From positions 1 through 32,062 of the forward strand of contig JAABRR010000043.1 in NCBI GenBank assembly GCA_011390785.1: a stretch of DNA of 32,062 nucleotides. Direction: 5' to 3'. Shown piece after piece: positions 15,994-24,079 of the stretch (position 1 is the first letter of the stretch; every line of letters starts with the position of its first letter). Below the pieces are notes generated by a model. It was not told the DNA's origin and made no database searches. It saw nothing but the letters and a program-made list of their open reading frames with translations. The DNA comes from Sphingobacteriia bacterium (lineage in GTDB: Bacteria; Bacteroidota; Bacteroidia; Bacteroidales; UBA7960). The position numbers and the translations under genes are program-made.

Positions 15994-16785
15994 TTACTCA
16001 TCATTTAACTCATATACCCGCACATAATCAACGTAAAACCGATGTGGGAATACAGAGTCATCAATACCCTGCCTCCCGCCCCAATTACCACCGATGGCAA
16101 GGTTTAAGAGCAGGTAATGTGGTTTATCAAACGGCCAAACATCATCATTGGCATCCGGTTCTTTTTCAAAAGTGAAATATTTTACATCATCAACATAGAA
16201 ATCAATACGATCTTCAAACCATTCAACAGCGTACACATGGAAATTATCCCACGGCTTTTCCAGCTCAATCTCATTGCCTTTGTTAGTGCCCCGGGTATGG
16301 TTGTAGACTCTTGTATGGATGTTACCATGAACAATATTCGGATCAAAGCCCACATGTTCCATTATGTCTATTTCTCCACATTTTGGCCAGCCTACTTCCC
16401 TGATATTGGCACCCAACATCCAGATGGCCGGCCATGTGCCAACGCCGAGCGGGACTTTGGCCTTTATCTCGAAACGGCCGTAGGTCCATTCATGCAGCCC
16501 TCTGGTAATAAGCCGACCGGAAGTATAATCGAAACCTTCCCAAGGTTCCTTATGGGCTTCAATAATGAGCAATCCGTCTTCAATCCGTAGATTCTCCAGC
16601 CGTTCTTCGGTATAGTACTGCTTTTCATTATTGGCAATGTAGCCCACATCGTAAGTCCATTTTTGCAGATTGGGAAGACCATCCTGGTCAAACTCATCGT
16701 TCCAGATAAGTTTCCATTGGTTTTGCTGAGCTGCTGAATTCAGAATCATAAACAGAAAAAGTGAAAAAATCGATATTCTACGCAT
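15994..16785 (-). CDS. GH16 endo-beta-1,3-glucanase (laminarinase-like)
   Basis: A 263-residue secreted glycoside hydrolase family 16 enzyme. I start it at ATG 16785 (MRRISIFSLFLFMILNSAAQ), which gives a clean Sec signal peptide; the frame extending upstream to 16959 adds 58 residues without one. The catalytic motif GEIDIMEHVG contains nucleophile Glu138, Asp140 and acid/base Glu143, with the extra residue of the beta-bulge laminarinase-type subfamily. Other family landmarks are WNDEFDQDGLPNLQKWTYDV, GRFEIKAKVPLGVGTWPAIW and YLLLNLAIGGNWGG. The protein is a single catalytic domain with no carbohydrate-binding module or T9SS tail, so it probably acts in the periplasm or is released. Laminarin or another beta-1,3-glucan is the likely substrate by family; related specificities cannot be ruled out. 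Confidence 0.93.
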   Translation of the reverse strand: MRRISIFSLFLFMILNSAAQQNQWKLIWNDEFDQDGLPNLQKWTYDVGYIANNEKQYYTEERLENLRIEDGLLIIEAHKEPWEGFDYTSGRLITRGLHEWTYGRFEIKAKVPLGVGTWPAIWMLGANIREVGWPKCGEIDIMEHVGFDPNIVHGNIHTRVYNHTRGTNKGNEIELEKPWDNFHVYAVEWFEDRIDFYVDDVKYFTFEKEPDANDDVWPFDKPHYLLLNLAIGGNWGGRQGIDDSVFPHRFYVDYVRVYELNDE

Positions 16786-16973
16786 AGTGTTTAGATTTGA
16801 TTTAGAATTATATGGGCATAAAATTAGTGGTTTATTAGGTATAAATGAAGTGGCTATCAATGGAAATTTACATTTCAAAACAAGTATCGATTGAATACTT
16901 TTGCTTCGTGGATTAAAGATCGATAATGGTGAACCAACTTTAAACCAGCAAAGCAACATCGAACATGACAGCT

Positions 16974-17023
16974 AAGCGAAATTTGTAATTTCGCCTGGAA
17001 CATCATTGAATTTGTAATTCAAT
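16974..17023 (+). repeat. Two-hairpin palindromic repeat, copy A
   Basis: Hairpin 1 is GCGAAAT-TTGTA-ATTTCGC (16976-16994) and hairpin 2 is ATTGAAT-TTGTA-ATTCAAT (17005-17023). Both have 7-bp stems and an identical TTGTA loop, with a 10-nt spacer. Related copies follow at 18585-18634 (both halves) and 18835-18858 (right half, 23 of 24 bases identical). Confidence 0.75.
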
Positions 17024-17071
17024 AATTTTAGAGTAAAAGTAACGTAATTCTTTCCTCAAAAAAATAGTAGT

Positions 17072-17079
17072 TATCTTTG
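17072..17079 (+). promoter_or_regulatory. Bacteroidota -7 promoter box (TATCTTTG)
   Basis: TATCTTTG fits TAnnTTTG and lies 89 bp before the MFS start codon, leaving a leader of about 80 nt. No convincing -33 TTG element is visible at the usual distance. Confidence 0.5.
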
Positions 17080-17167
17080 CAGCTTCCTGAATAATGATCC
17101 AGGTAACCAATCAGAATCACCATTTTCCATACAACAAGTATAAACAGATTTTACAAAGAATACCAGC

Positions 17168-18547
17168 ATGAACTGGACAAAAACACAGATTTCCATTGCA
17201 GGCATAGTAGCCATTACATCTTTTCTCTCCACCTTTCTGATATCATCTGTAAACATTGCTTTGCCTGCCATAGAAAAGGATTTTGCCATGAATGCCATTA
17301 CCCTTAGCTGGGTGATTACGTCGTTTTTGCTTGCCACAGCTATGTTTTTACTGCCCATGGGACGATTGGGCGATCTTACCGGAATCCGCAGAATGTTTAA
17401 AACCGGCCTGGTGATTTTCACCCTTGCATCTCTGCTTTGCGGTTTGGCCGTTTCCGGGACATGGCTCATTGTATTCCGGTTTTTACAGGGCATTGGAGCT
17501 GCCCTTACCAGCACCACCGGACCTGCCATCCTGGTGGCCGCTTTTCTGCCTCAACATCGTGGACGGGTTTTGGGTATCTCGGTTTCCGCTGTATATTTAG
17601 GATTGGCATTCGGCCCATTTGCCGGTGGCATACTCACCCAATTCCTGGGATGGAGATCGCTCTTTTTACTGGCATTTGGAGCGGGCAGCATAGCCGTTTT
17701 GATTACATTTTTTTTCCTTGGGAAGGATGAATTCACAGCAAAAGCCAACCACAAAATAGAACTGAAAGGCACTCTCTTTTATATGCTGGCCCTGGTAATG
17801 CTTTTGTACGGATCATCGAGAATACCGGATACATTGGGCTGGATATTGATGGCCGGTGGCGTCGTTTCTATGATGGTATTCTGGTGGATGGAAACCCGCT
17901 CAGCAATGCCGGTAATCAACACCCGGTTGTTTACAGAAAACAGATTGTTTGCCTTTTCTAACCTGGCGGCACTGATCAATTACAGTGCAACATTTGCCAT
18001 TGTATTTCTATTGAGTTTGTACCTGCAGAAAATAAAGGGATTATCCCCTTCAGATGCAGGATTGATCCTTATCGCCCAGCCGGTTGTTATGGCGCTTTTT
18101 TCGCCCGTTGCAGGCCGTTTATCAGATCGAATTCAACCACGATATCTCACCACGGCAGGCATGTCTATGTGCACTATCGGACTGGTAGCCTTCTCCACAC
18201 TCTCAGCCACAACACCCACTGGAATTATAGTAGCTATTCTTGTGTGGGTTGGAACGGGCTTCGCCCTGTTTTCGTCGCCCAACATGAACACCATAATGAG
18301 TTCGGTAAGCAAAACGCAGCTGGGCATTGCGTCGGGCAGTGCTGCTACCATGCGTGTGGTGGGCCAGATCGTGAGCATGACCATTGCCACGCTGTTTTTT
18401 GCTGCTATGTTTGGCAGCCAGACTGTGGAAGCCGTTCCTGAATCCCTTTTTATCCAGACCACACAATGGGCCTTCATAAGTTTTTCGGTAATCAGCGTTT
18501 TTGGAATTTACCTTTCTTATAACCGAGGGGTGATGGAAAGGGAATAA
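17168..18547 (+). CDS. MFS multidrug exporter (DHA2/EmrB-QacA type)
   Basis: A 459-residue inner-membrane protein with about 14 predicted hydrophobic segments, the DHA2 topology of drug:H+ antiporters. The N-terminal half carries NIALPAIEKDF in the first helix region (typical D1-like motif of EmrB/QacA), LPMGRLGDLTGIRRMF (motif A: G-x-L-x-D-x-x-G-R-R) and RFLQGIGAALTSTTGPAIL followed by LGLAFGPFAGGIL (motif C-like). The cytoplasmic repeat of motif A is VAGRLSDRIQPRYL. It should export hydrophobic or cationic compounds using the proton gradient; the substrate is unknown. No EmrA-like membrane fusion protein or TolC partner and no regulator adjoin it, so it is a single-gene unit. It has its own -7 box and is bracketed by copies of the ATTTGTA-core hairpin repeat. 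Confidence 0.9.
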   Translation: MNWTKTQISIAGIVAITSFLSTFLISSVNIALPAIEKDFAMNAITLSWVITSFLLATAMFLLPMGRLGDLTGIRRMFKTGLVIFTLASLLCGLAVSGTWLIVFRFLQGIGAALTSTTGPAILVAAFLPQHRGRVLGISVSAVYLGLAFGPFAGGILTQFLGWRSLFLLAFGAGSIAVLITFFFLGKDEFTAKANHKIELKGTLFYMLALVMLLYGSSRIPDTLGWILMAGGVVSMMVFWWMETRSAMPVINTRLFTENRLFAFSNLAALINYSATFAIVFLLSLYLQKIKGLSPSDAGLILIAQPVVMALFSPVAGRLSDRIQPRYLTTAGMSMCTIGLVAFSTLSATTPTGIIVAILVWVGTGFALFSSPNMNTIMSSVSKTQLGIASGSAATMRVVGQIVSMTIATLFFAAMFGSQTVEAVPESLFIQTTQWAFISFSVISVFGIYLSYNRGVMERE

Positions 18548-18584
18548 GATAAAGTATTCGCAAATAAACAAGTTGTCAGCATTT

Positions 18585-18634
18585 AAGCGAAATTTGCAGT
18601 TTCGCTTGAAACTCCATTTTATTTGTACTTCAAC
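18585..18634 (+). repeat. Two-hairpin palindromic repeat, copy B
   Basis: The left hairpin AAGCGAAA/TTTCGCTT (18585-18592 with 18600-18607) matches hairpin 1 of copy A. The right half (GAAACTCC, then ATTTGTACTTCAAC) is a diverged version of copy A's second hairpin. It starts 37 bp after the MFS stop, in the same orientation as copy A. Confidence 0.65.
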
Positions 18635-18724
18635 GTTGTTTAGTAAAGAAAAATCATACATCCGAATAAACCGCCTTACGATAATCATAATTATAATTAT
18701 TCTTTTTGTAATTTGCAGGCTCTA

Positions 18725-18807
18725 CTCCCCCTTTGAAGGGGGCTGGGGGGATGTTATTCACACGAATAGATTCTTAATACATCCCCCTGAACCCCCTTCA
18801 AAGGGGG
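18725..18807. repeat. Large inverted repeat of C5/G5 blocks
   Basis: The left arm (18725-18754) runs CTCCCCCTTTGAAGGGGG, then CTGGGGGGATGT. The right arm (18779-18807) is its near-perfect reverse complement: ACATCCCCC, a short variable part, then CCCCCTTCAAAGGGGG. The loop is 24 nt. Each arm also folds on itself (CCCCCTT-TG-AAGGGGG). It can form a stem of about 28 bp or a double hairpin. It may act as a terminator for the converging genes, but it looks like a dispersed REP/MITE-type repeat. Confidence 0.75.
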
Positions 18808-18834
18808 AATCAAGCAGTGCAAAAACCTTAACTA

Positions 18835-18858
18835 AACATCATTAAATTTGTAATTCAA
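18835..18858 (+). repeat. Partial copy C of the hairpin repeat
   Basis: AACATCATTAAATTTGTAAT followed by TCAA is identical to 16999-17022 except for one base. Only the right half of the two-hairpin unit is present; it ends 5 bp before the stop codon of the 1708-residue gene. Confidence 0.65.
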
Positions 18859-18863
18859 CAAAA

Positions 18864-21800
18864 CTATTCCTTCACCATTTTCTTCAGTAAAATATCTCCA
18901 CCGGCTGTGGTTAAGGTTACAATGTAAAATCCACCGGGCAGTCCCTGTGTGGAAACGATTTCAGAATCTCCACCGGGCAACCAGACATCGAGCATTACCT
19001 GGCTCAAAAGGTTGGTGATTACCATTCTTCGTACTTCTGTTGCATTTTTAATGGTGATGGTATGCGAGAACGGATTTGGGAAGAGCCCTGTTTCATTGTC
19101 CAAAACTGTTTCCGCACCAACATCGGAATCGAAATGGGCTACCAGGCTGCGGTCTGATTCAGCAAGAAAGTCGAGCTGCGGTGTATCAGCTACTTCCAAA
19201 TCATCTTCTGTCCAGCGCAAAAAGACATAATTGGGATTTGGCACGGCTTCCAAATTTACTGACTGCCCATGCTCAAAATCGCCGGTTCCCAAAACACTGC
19301 CATAAGCAAACTCATTGGGTTCTGCTGAGATAGAGTAAATATTAATGGAGAATTCAGCACGAATGGAATGTGTTACATCGGCATTAAGAAAAATATAGGA
19401 ATCAACTGCTCCAATGCTCACTCCATCAATAAAAACATCATTGATATGATAACCCACTTCGGGCACAATACTGAAAGAATAATTTTCACCAGGGGTGATG
19501 GCCACAAAACCATCCGGAACTATACTCCCCCCCGCCCCTGCTGATGCTATGATGGCATGCGCAGTGGTTACGGAAACAGGTGCCGACCAATCACTTACAT
19601 TTTCGCCACATACGGCTCTTACATAAATATGCATTGGTTGGCCGGGGATTAATCCGGTAAGCGTAAATGGCATGGTTGTGACACCTTCCACCAACGTACC
19701 CGTTAATTCCGGATCGAAAGCCATGGGGCCATACAAAATATCCCACTGGTTTTCAAAACTTTGTGCATTCCAGTTCAGTACAGCCGATTCAATGGTTACA
19801 TCATCAGCCCACAAATCGATGGGAGTTAACGGATCGCAATAGAGGGTGAAAGCAAAGGCATTTTCGCTGGATGAAACGGTGATGGTATCATACAGAGTTA
19901 CAAAATACTCTTTCGACATTTCGATGATGTAGTTGGTTTTAAAAACCTTGTTGAGCATAACCAAACCAGTGGGTTGTGTAGTTCTTTCAAAGGATTGGGT
20001 ATAATATAGGTCCTGGCCGGTCATCTTAAAGTCAATCTCTCCATTATTTTCGGCCCCTTCGGCAGCGCAGAGAATATTAACATCCGTAAATCGATCCAGA
20101 GTAACCACAGGGGACACTATTTTATCCCCTTCCAGATTACCATAAACAGCACTAATAGCATACTGGTAATCGCCATCCGGAAATACTTTCAGGTTATCGA
20201 ACCAGGGGTAGCCCATGAGTTGAGGATGCACCACCGTCCAGGCACCATTGTTATACCTACGATAGAGCTTATAGTGAGAAAGACCGTTCTGTCCTGATGG
20301 AGCAGGTACAGGCCCTTCCCAGTTAATATACACCGTGAAGACTCCGGTAATTTCGGCTGTTACGTTAAACGGATCGGGGGCAGCTATAATGCCCGGACTG
20401 TTGCTCAGGAGACTACGATTTTGTGCGGCATCTTCTGCTTTGATCGAAAAATATACGGTTTGATTTTCAGTGATGTTTTCCAAATCAATCAGATTAACCT
20501 GCATTGAATCAATTGCACCGGCCACTGAAGGGTAGGGACTATTGGCAATACTGTAAGCTGTAAAATAGACATCTTCGGAAGTAATGGGCTCGAAGGCATA
20601 CCTGATGTCGTAACGATATGCCTTGCCCTGGTCACTGTCATTTCCCGGGGCTGTCCATGTGAGCACCACCTGATTTCCTGAAAGTCTTTCTGCTTCCATA
20701 TCAGTGATGGTTCCTGGAGGAGTAATGTCAGATTCCTGCAGTTCGCTGCTGCAGAAGGCCATCGTTTCGTAGCTTGCATCTTTGTAGGAATAAGTAGCCA
20801 CAATGGTGTCTCCATCAGCAACAACTATTTCAGAGTACTTTTGCACAGAAACATAAAATTGGCCTATATATTCGTAAGGGCCCACTTTGCGTGCAGTAAC
20901 CAGCTTTTGCTTTTTGGTGCGCAGGTTGGTAAGGGTGATTTGCTGGGTAGGATCAGTGGCATAAAAATTATACAACCGCAGAAAAGTATTGTCCAGTTCA
21001 TACAGATAAACCGAGTTAAAGGCCAGTCGGGTTGCAATTTGTTCCGGAGCATATACGGCCAGTTTCTGATAGGTGGTATCCGTTTCAGCACCATCAGTAA
21101 CCACAATTTTCAAATGAAATACCCCCGTTTGATCCTGTTGGGGATTCCATGAGAGCCTGTTACCGGAAATGCTGATGCCAAGGGTATCGCCTGGAAGGCT
21201 AAAGGTAACCATATCTCCATCAGCATCAATAGCATTGAGAAAATACTGCGATTCTTCGCCTGTTACGAATACAAATGTACTGTCGCGGTCCATGGCAAAG
21301 AAGGGAGGATTATTTCGGGTCTGACTTGTGAAAATAACTTCCACAAAATCATCTGATACGCTGTAATCGCCATCGTTATTGATAAAGCTGCCCCAAATGC
21401 GATAGCCTCTGCCAGGTATCAGATCAGACAGGATTGCCTGGTTCTCATCCAAAACTGTAACCTGCTCTGTTACAAATGTTGACATATCCTTATAATACAC
21501 CGCAGTGGCATAGATATCATCATTAAAAAAGAGCTCGTCCCATGATACAATGATCTGGTTGCCATCTTGAACGGCTGAAAGATTTTGCGGAATAACAAGT
21601 CCCGGAGTGTTTTCTACCCAAATGGAACCCGGTGCATATTGTAGAACAGGAGCGTTTTTTTGGTCGTCGATACGGGTGTAAATAAAATATTCTCCGTTGG
21701 GAATATCGTCGTTGTTCCAGGTAAAATCGAGCGTAGCATTGTTGATCACGGTAAATTCGTTGATCAGCGTACCGTTAAACTCCCTGTTGTGTGTGTTGTA

Positions 21801-23990
21801 AAAAACCTGCACACTGAGGGTATCCCTGTGATCGTTTAGGTTAAGAGAGATTGCATTGCTGCGCGATTTCCTATCATTGGGCTGGTTAGCCATGCCAACA
21901 GGTGGCTGGTCGAGTCCCTGGGTAAACAGGTTAAAATCTCCCTGGTAATCTGTAAAGAACGTCCACTCGCCGGGCGTGGGCAGATTGATGATCATTACGC
22001 ACATCTGGGATTCTTCAAAACATTGGTACATGGGGTGTGAAGAGCCATAAACCACACTATCGGGGCTCATAAGTGAAAAATCAAACATCTGATAAGTAAT
22101 GGTATCATTGGCGCTGACCATTAACGAAGGGGTATTTTCGGGCACCAGGAAGCGATAGAATTGCTCACCATCTTTGGTTCCTTTAATAATTTTCACCATG
22201 TTATTGTAGTTGGTACCAATGTAATAATCAAATCCGCTTCCGTATTCCAGCCGCTGTGCCAACGAAAGGGTTCCGAGTTTACCCGCATTTAAAGCAATCA
22301 TCGATCGCATACTGGTGTTGTTGATATCAACACTTGCCGACCCGATATGCCGGTTTCCGGCCCATGAAATCCAGCACAGCCAGGGCCTGTAGAAAGAGCA
22401 GTGGATGGGCGGTGTTTGTACGGTCATTAGTCCCGACCCGATAAACTGCCCGGGTTTCAACCCTGCATAGATCTGGCCTTTCAGAATACCGGCATAGGCA
22501 GTGAAGTAGCCTTCCAGACTGATCGATTTCAACGGCCGGTTATATTCAAGCATCCCGCCACCCACCGGCGTACCAAACACTTCAAAAGCTCCACCACCCC
22601 TGAAAACATCCATCGGCTGAATCATCACCCCAAAATCGGCCAGTTTTACAGGAGAAAACCCGGGTGTACTGGTTGCTGGCTCTATGTCAACAGTGGCTTC
22701 CAGGTACCAGTCATCCGTAACCAGATCATAAACCCCACCATGCATTTTCGTAATTACCATACCTGTTGTGAATATGGGAATTCTGATATCGGACAGAGTA
22801 ACCGACAATTGATTGAGAGCACCATTCACAAATTCTATAGTCATCTCAATTTCAAAACCTCCTTTTCCCTTTTCGCCCAATTTATCTACAAACTCATAAA
22901 AAGGCATTTCTGTAACCACTTCGCCCTGCTCATTTTTTATAACCACCCTTGTGGTATCGGGTTCGGGGTCTTTTTCCTTTTTCGATGCAGAGATCTTTAG
23001 CGAAAGACTTCCACCAAAAACCTGATTTTCTGACAGATACCATAAACTGAGATTTTGAATGCCCACAGGCCCAAGATTGGCACTCAGGTTGTTGATAGAA
23101 AATTCTACACTTTCTGCACCCCCAATGGTGTAGATGAAAGTACCCGAAACATAATCGAGCAGGTTCTTGGTGGGAAGTCCCAGACCCATATAGCGTTCAA
23201 AAACAAAATCTACAGGATAGGGCATTGATGGGATGGCTTTCAGACGAACCGCATGAGCATCATTATCAAACAGCATAGCACCCATTTTCAGCGCGAATCC
23301 ACCAAGGGTATTAGGCAACTCAAAAAAGGAACCTGGCCCTGAAGCGTAGAGCCCGTTTCCCAAAACATAGAAATCAAAAGAGGTATTGCCAGCAGAAATA
23401 ACTTTAGTTTCATTATCCACATCCGGCACAAAAATACTGTCGGAACCATACACCCTTTTTCTAATCAGGTGTGGGCGCATATCAACAGTAAGCTGGCCTC
23501 CAAAATATACCATTTCGTTGATGTTCACATTTCCGGTAAGGGTATAAACAAAATCGGGCCCAACAGCAAAGTTATCTGCCTTAACCGTTAAAAAAGAGTT
23601 GATAGCCAGGCTAAAACTATCAGCCGGGTCCAGGCTGATAACTATGGATTGCCCGGGATCACTGGTTATGGTAATATTTTCGGTATAGTTGAGATAGCCG
23701 GGTTTTATGGCAGAAAGATTATAGACTCCCTGCCCCACCGGGCCAACCGAAAAAGCACCGTCTTCATCAGTAAGAACACTGAAATTCTGACTTTGCCCTG
23801 TGAGAAAAATTTCTGCCAGGGCAATTCTATTTCCGGTTTCAGCATCCACCACCAGTCCGGTAATGGGTTCAAGACGGGTATCCAAAACATAATGGTTGGA
23901 ATATCCGATGATTGTATCCTGCGAATGAGCTGCCAAAACTGTCAGCAACATCGCAACTATCATTAGGGGAGTATATTTACCTGGGTTCAT
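18864..23990 (-). CDS. 1708-residue multidomain T9SS-exported protein
   Basis: A very large secreted protein with a signal peptide at 1-23 (LLTVLAAHSQ). Residues about 38-125 form a carboxypeptidase-regulatory-like beta-sandwich (ITGLVVDAETGNRIALAEIF, VGQGVYNLSAIKPGYLNY). Residues about 130-620 are a long beta-rich region I do not recognise, with repeated strands and an odd Trp/Cys patch (CSFYRPWLCWISWAGNRH, about 530). Then come an Ig/pre-peptidase-like part, Fn3-like domains (about 805-890), a cadherin-like domain with IDADGDMVTF (about 900-985), Fn3 domains (about 1095-1190, 1210-1300, 1392-1475), two bacterial/InlB-type repeat domains (about 1478-1620, with YVFLRWTEDD) and a T9SS type A sorting domain (LFPNPFSHTITI to KKMVKE). 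It should be a surface or matrix protein; no catalytic motif is evident. The Fib_succ_major gene lies 89 bp upstream on the same strand. Confidence 0.88.
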   Translation of the reverse strand: MNPGKYTPLMIVAMLLTVLAAHSQDTIIGYSNHYVLDTRLEPITGLVVDAETGNRIALAEIFLTGQSQNFSVLTDEDGAFSVGPVGQGVYNLSAIKPGYLNYTENITITSDPGQSIVISLDPADSFSLAINSFLTVKADNFAVGPDFVYTLTGNVNINEMVYFGGQLTVDMRPHLIRKRVYGSDSIFVPDVDNETKVISAGNTSFDFYVLGNGLYASGPGSFFELPNTLGGFALKMGAMLFDNDAHAVRLKAIPSMPYPVDFVFERYMGLGLPTKNLLDYVSGTFIYTIGGAESVEFSINNLSANLGPVGIQNLSLWYLSENQVFGGSLSLKISASKKEKDPEPDTTRVVIKNEQGEVVTEMPFYEFVDKLGEKGKGGFEIEMTIEFVNGALNQLSVTLSDIRIPIFTTGMVITKMHGGVYDLVTDDWYLEATVDIEPATSTPGFSPVKLADFGVMIQPMDVFRGGGAFEVFGTPVGGGMLEYNRPLKSISLEGYFTAYAGILKGQIYAGLKPGQFIGSGLMTVQTPPIHCSFYRPWLCWISWAGNRHIGSASVDINNTSMRSMIALNAGKLGTLSLAQRLEYGSGFDYYIGTNYNNMVKIIKGTKDGEQFYRFLVPENTPSLMVSANDTITYQMFDFSLMSPDSVVYGSSHPMYQCFEESQMCVMIINLPTPGEWTFFTDYQGDFNLFTQGLDQPPVGMANQPNDRKSRSNAISLNLNDHRDTLSVQVFYNTHNREFNGTLINEFTVINNATLDFTWNNDDIPNGEYFIYTRIDDQKNAPVLQYAPGSIWVENTPGLVIPQNLSAVQDGNQIIVSWDELFFNDDIYATAVYYKDMSTFVTEQVTVLDENQAILSDLIPGRGYRIWGSFINNDGDYSVSDDFVEVIFTSQTRNNPPFFAMDRDSTFVFVTGEESQYFLNAIDADGDMVTFSLPGDTLGISISGNRLSWNPQQDQTGVFHLKIVVTDGAETDTTYQKLAVYAPEQIATRLAFNSVYLYELDNTFLRLYNFYATDPTQQITLTNLRTKKQKLVTARKVGPYEYIGQFYVSVQKYSEIVVADGDTIVATYSYKDASYETMAFCSSELQESDITPPGTITDMEAERLSGNQVVLTWTAPGNDSDQGKAYRYDIRYAFEPITSEDVYFTAYSIANSPYPSVAGAIDSMQVNLIDLENITENQTVYFSIKAEDAAQNRSLLSNSPGIIAAPDPFNVTAEITGVFTVYINWEGPVPAPSGQNGLSHYKLYRRYNNGAWTVVHPQLMGYPWFDNLKVFPDGDYQYAISAVYGNLEGDKIVSPVVTLDRFTDVNILCAAEGAENNGEIDFKMTGQDLYYTQSFERTTQPTGLVMLNKVFKTNYIIEMSKEYFVTLYDTITVSSSENAFAFTLYCDPLTPIDLWADDVTIESAVLNWNAQSFENQWDILYGPMAFDPELTGTLVEGVTTMPFTLTGLIPGQPMHIYVRAVCGENVSDWSAPVSVTTAHAIIASAGAGGSIVPDGFVAITPGENYSFSIVPEVGYHINDVFIDGVSIGAVDSYIFLNADVTHSIRAEFSINIYSISAEPNEFAYGSVLGTGDFEHGQSVNLEAVPNPNYVFLRWTEDDLEVADTPQLDFLAESDRSLVAHFDSDVGAETVLDNETGLFPNPFSHTITIKNATEVRRMVITNLLSQVMLDVWLPGGDSEIVSTQGLPGGFYIVTLTTAGGDILLKKMVKE

Positions 23991-24079
23991 AACTTCACTT
24001 TTTTTTGATTAATAAAAAACCAATTCTTTCTCAATAAACCTGACCCCTGAGGCACCAGGTCGATCATCATACCACTTGA

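Larger units (their letters stand above)
16786..17167. other. Divergent intergenic region between GH16 and MFS genes
   Basis: 382 bp without a gene. It contains copy A of the two-hairpin repeat (16974-17023) and the -7 box of the MFS gene (17072-17079). It must also hold the GH16 promoter, but I do not see an unambiguous one. Confidence 0.6.
18548..18863. other. Convergent intergenic region filled with repeats
   Basis: 316 bp between the MFS stop and the stop of the convergent 1708-residue gene. It has no gene. It holds copy B of the two-hairpin repeat (18585-18634), an A/T palindromic stretch near 18680-18703, a large inverted repeat (18725-18807) and a partial repeat copy (18835-18858). 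Confidence 0.7.

Noticed and set aside
16786-16959. 58-residue N-terminal extension of the GH16 protein
   Set aside because: The extension lies in A/T-rich intergenic DNA, and starting at 16785 gives a proper signal peptide directly.
18585-18634. Integron attC site downstream of the MFS gene
   Set aside because: It has a bipartite hairpin, but no paired R/L core sites with GTTRRRY spacing and no integrase is seen; a REP-type repeat explains it better.
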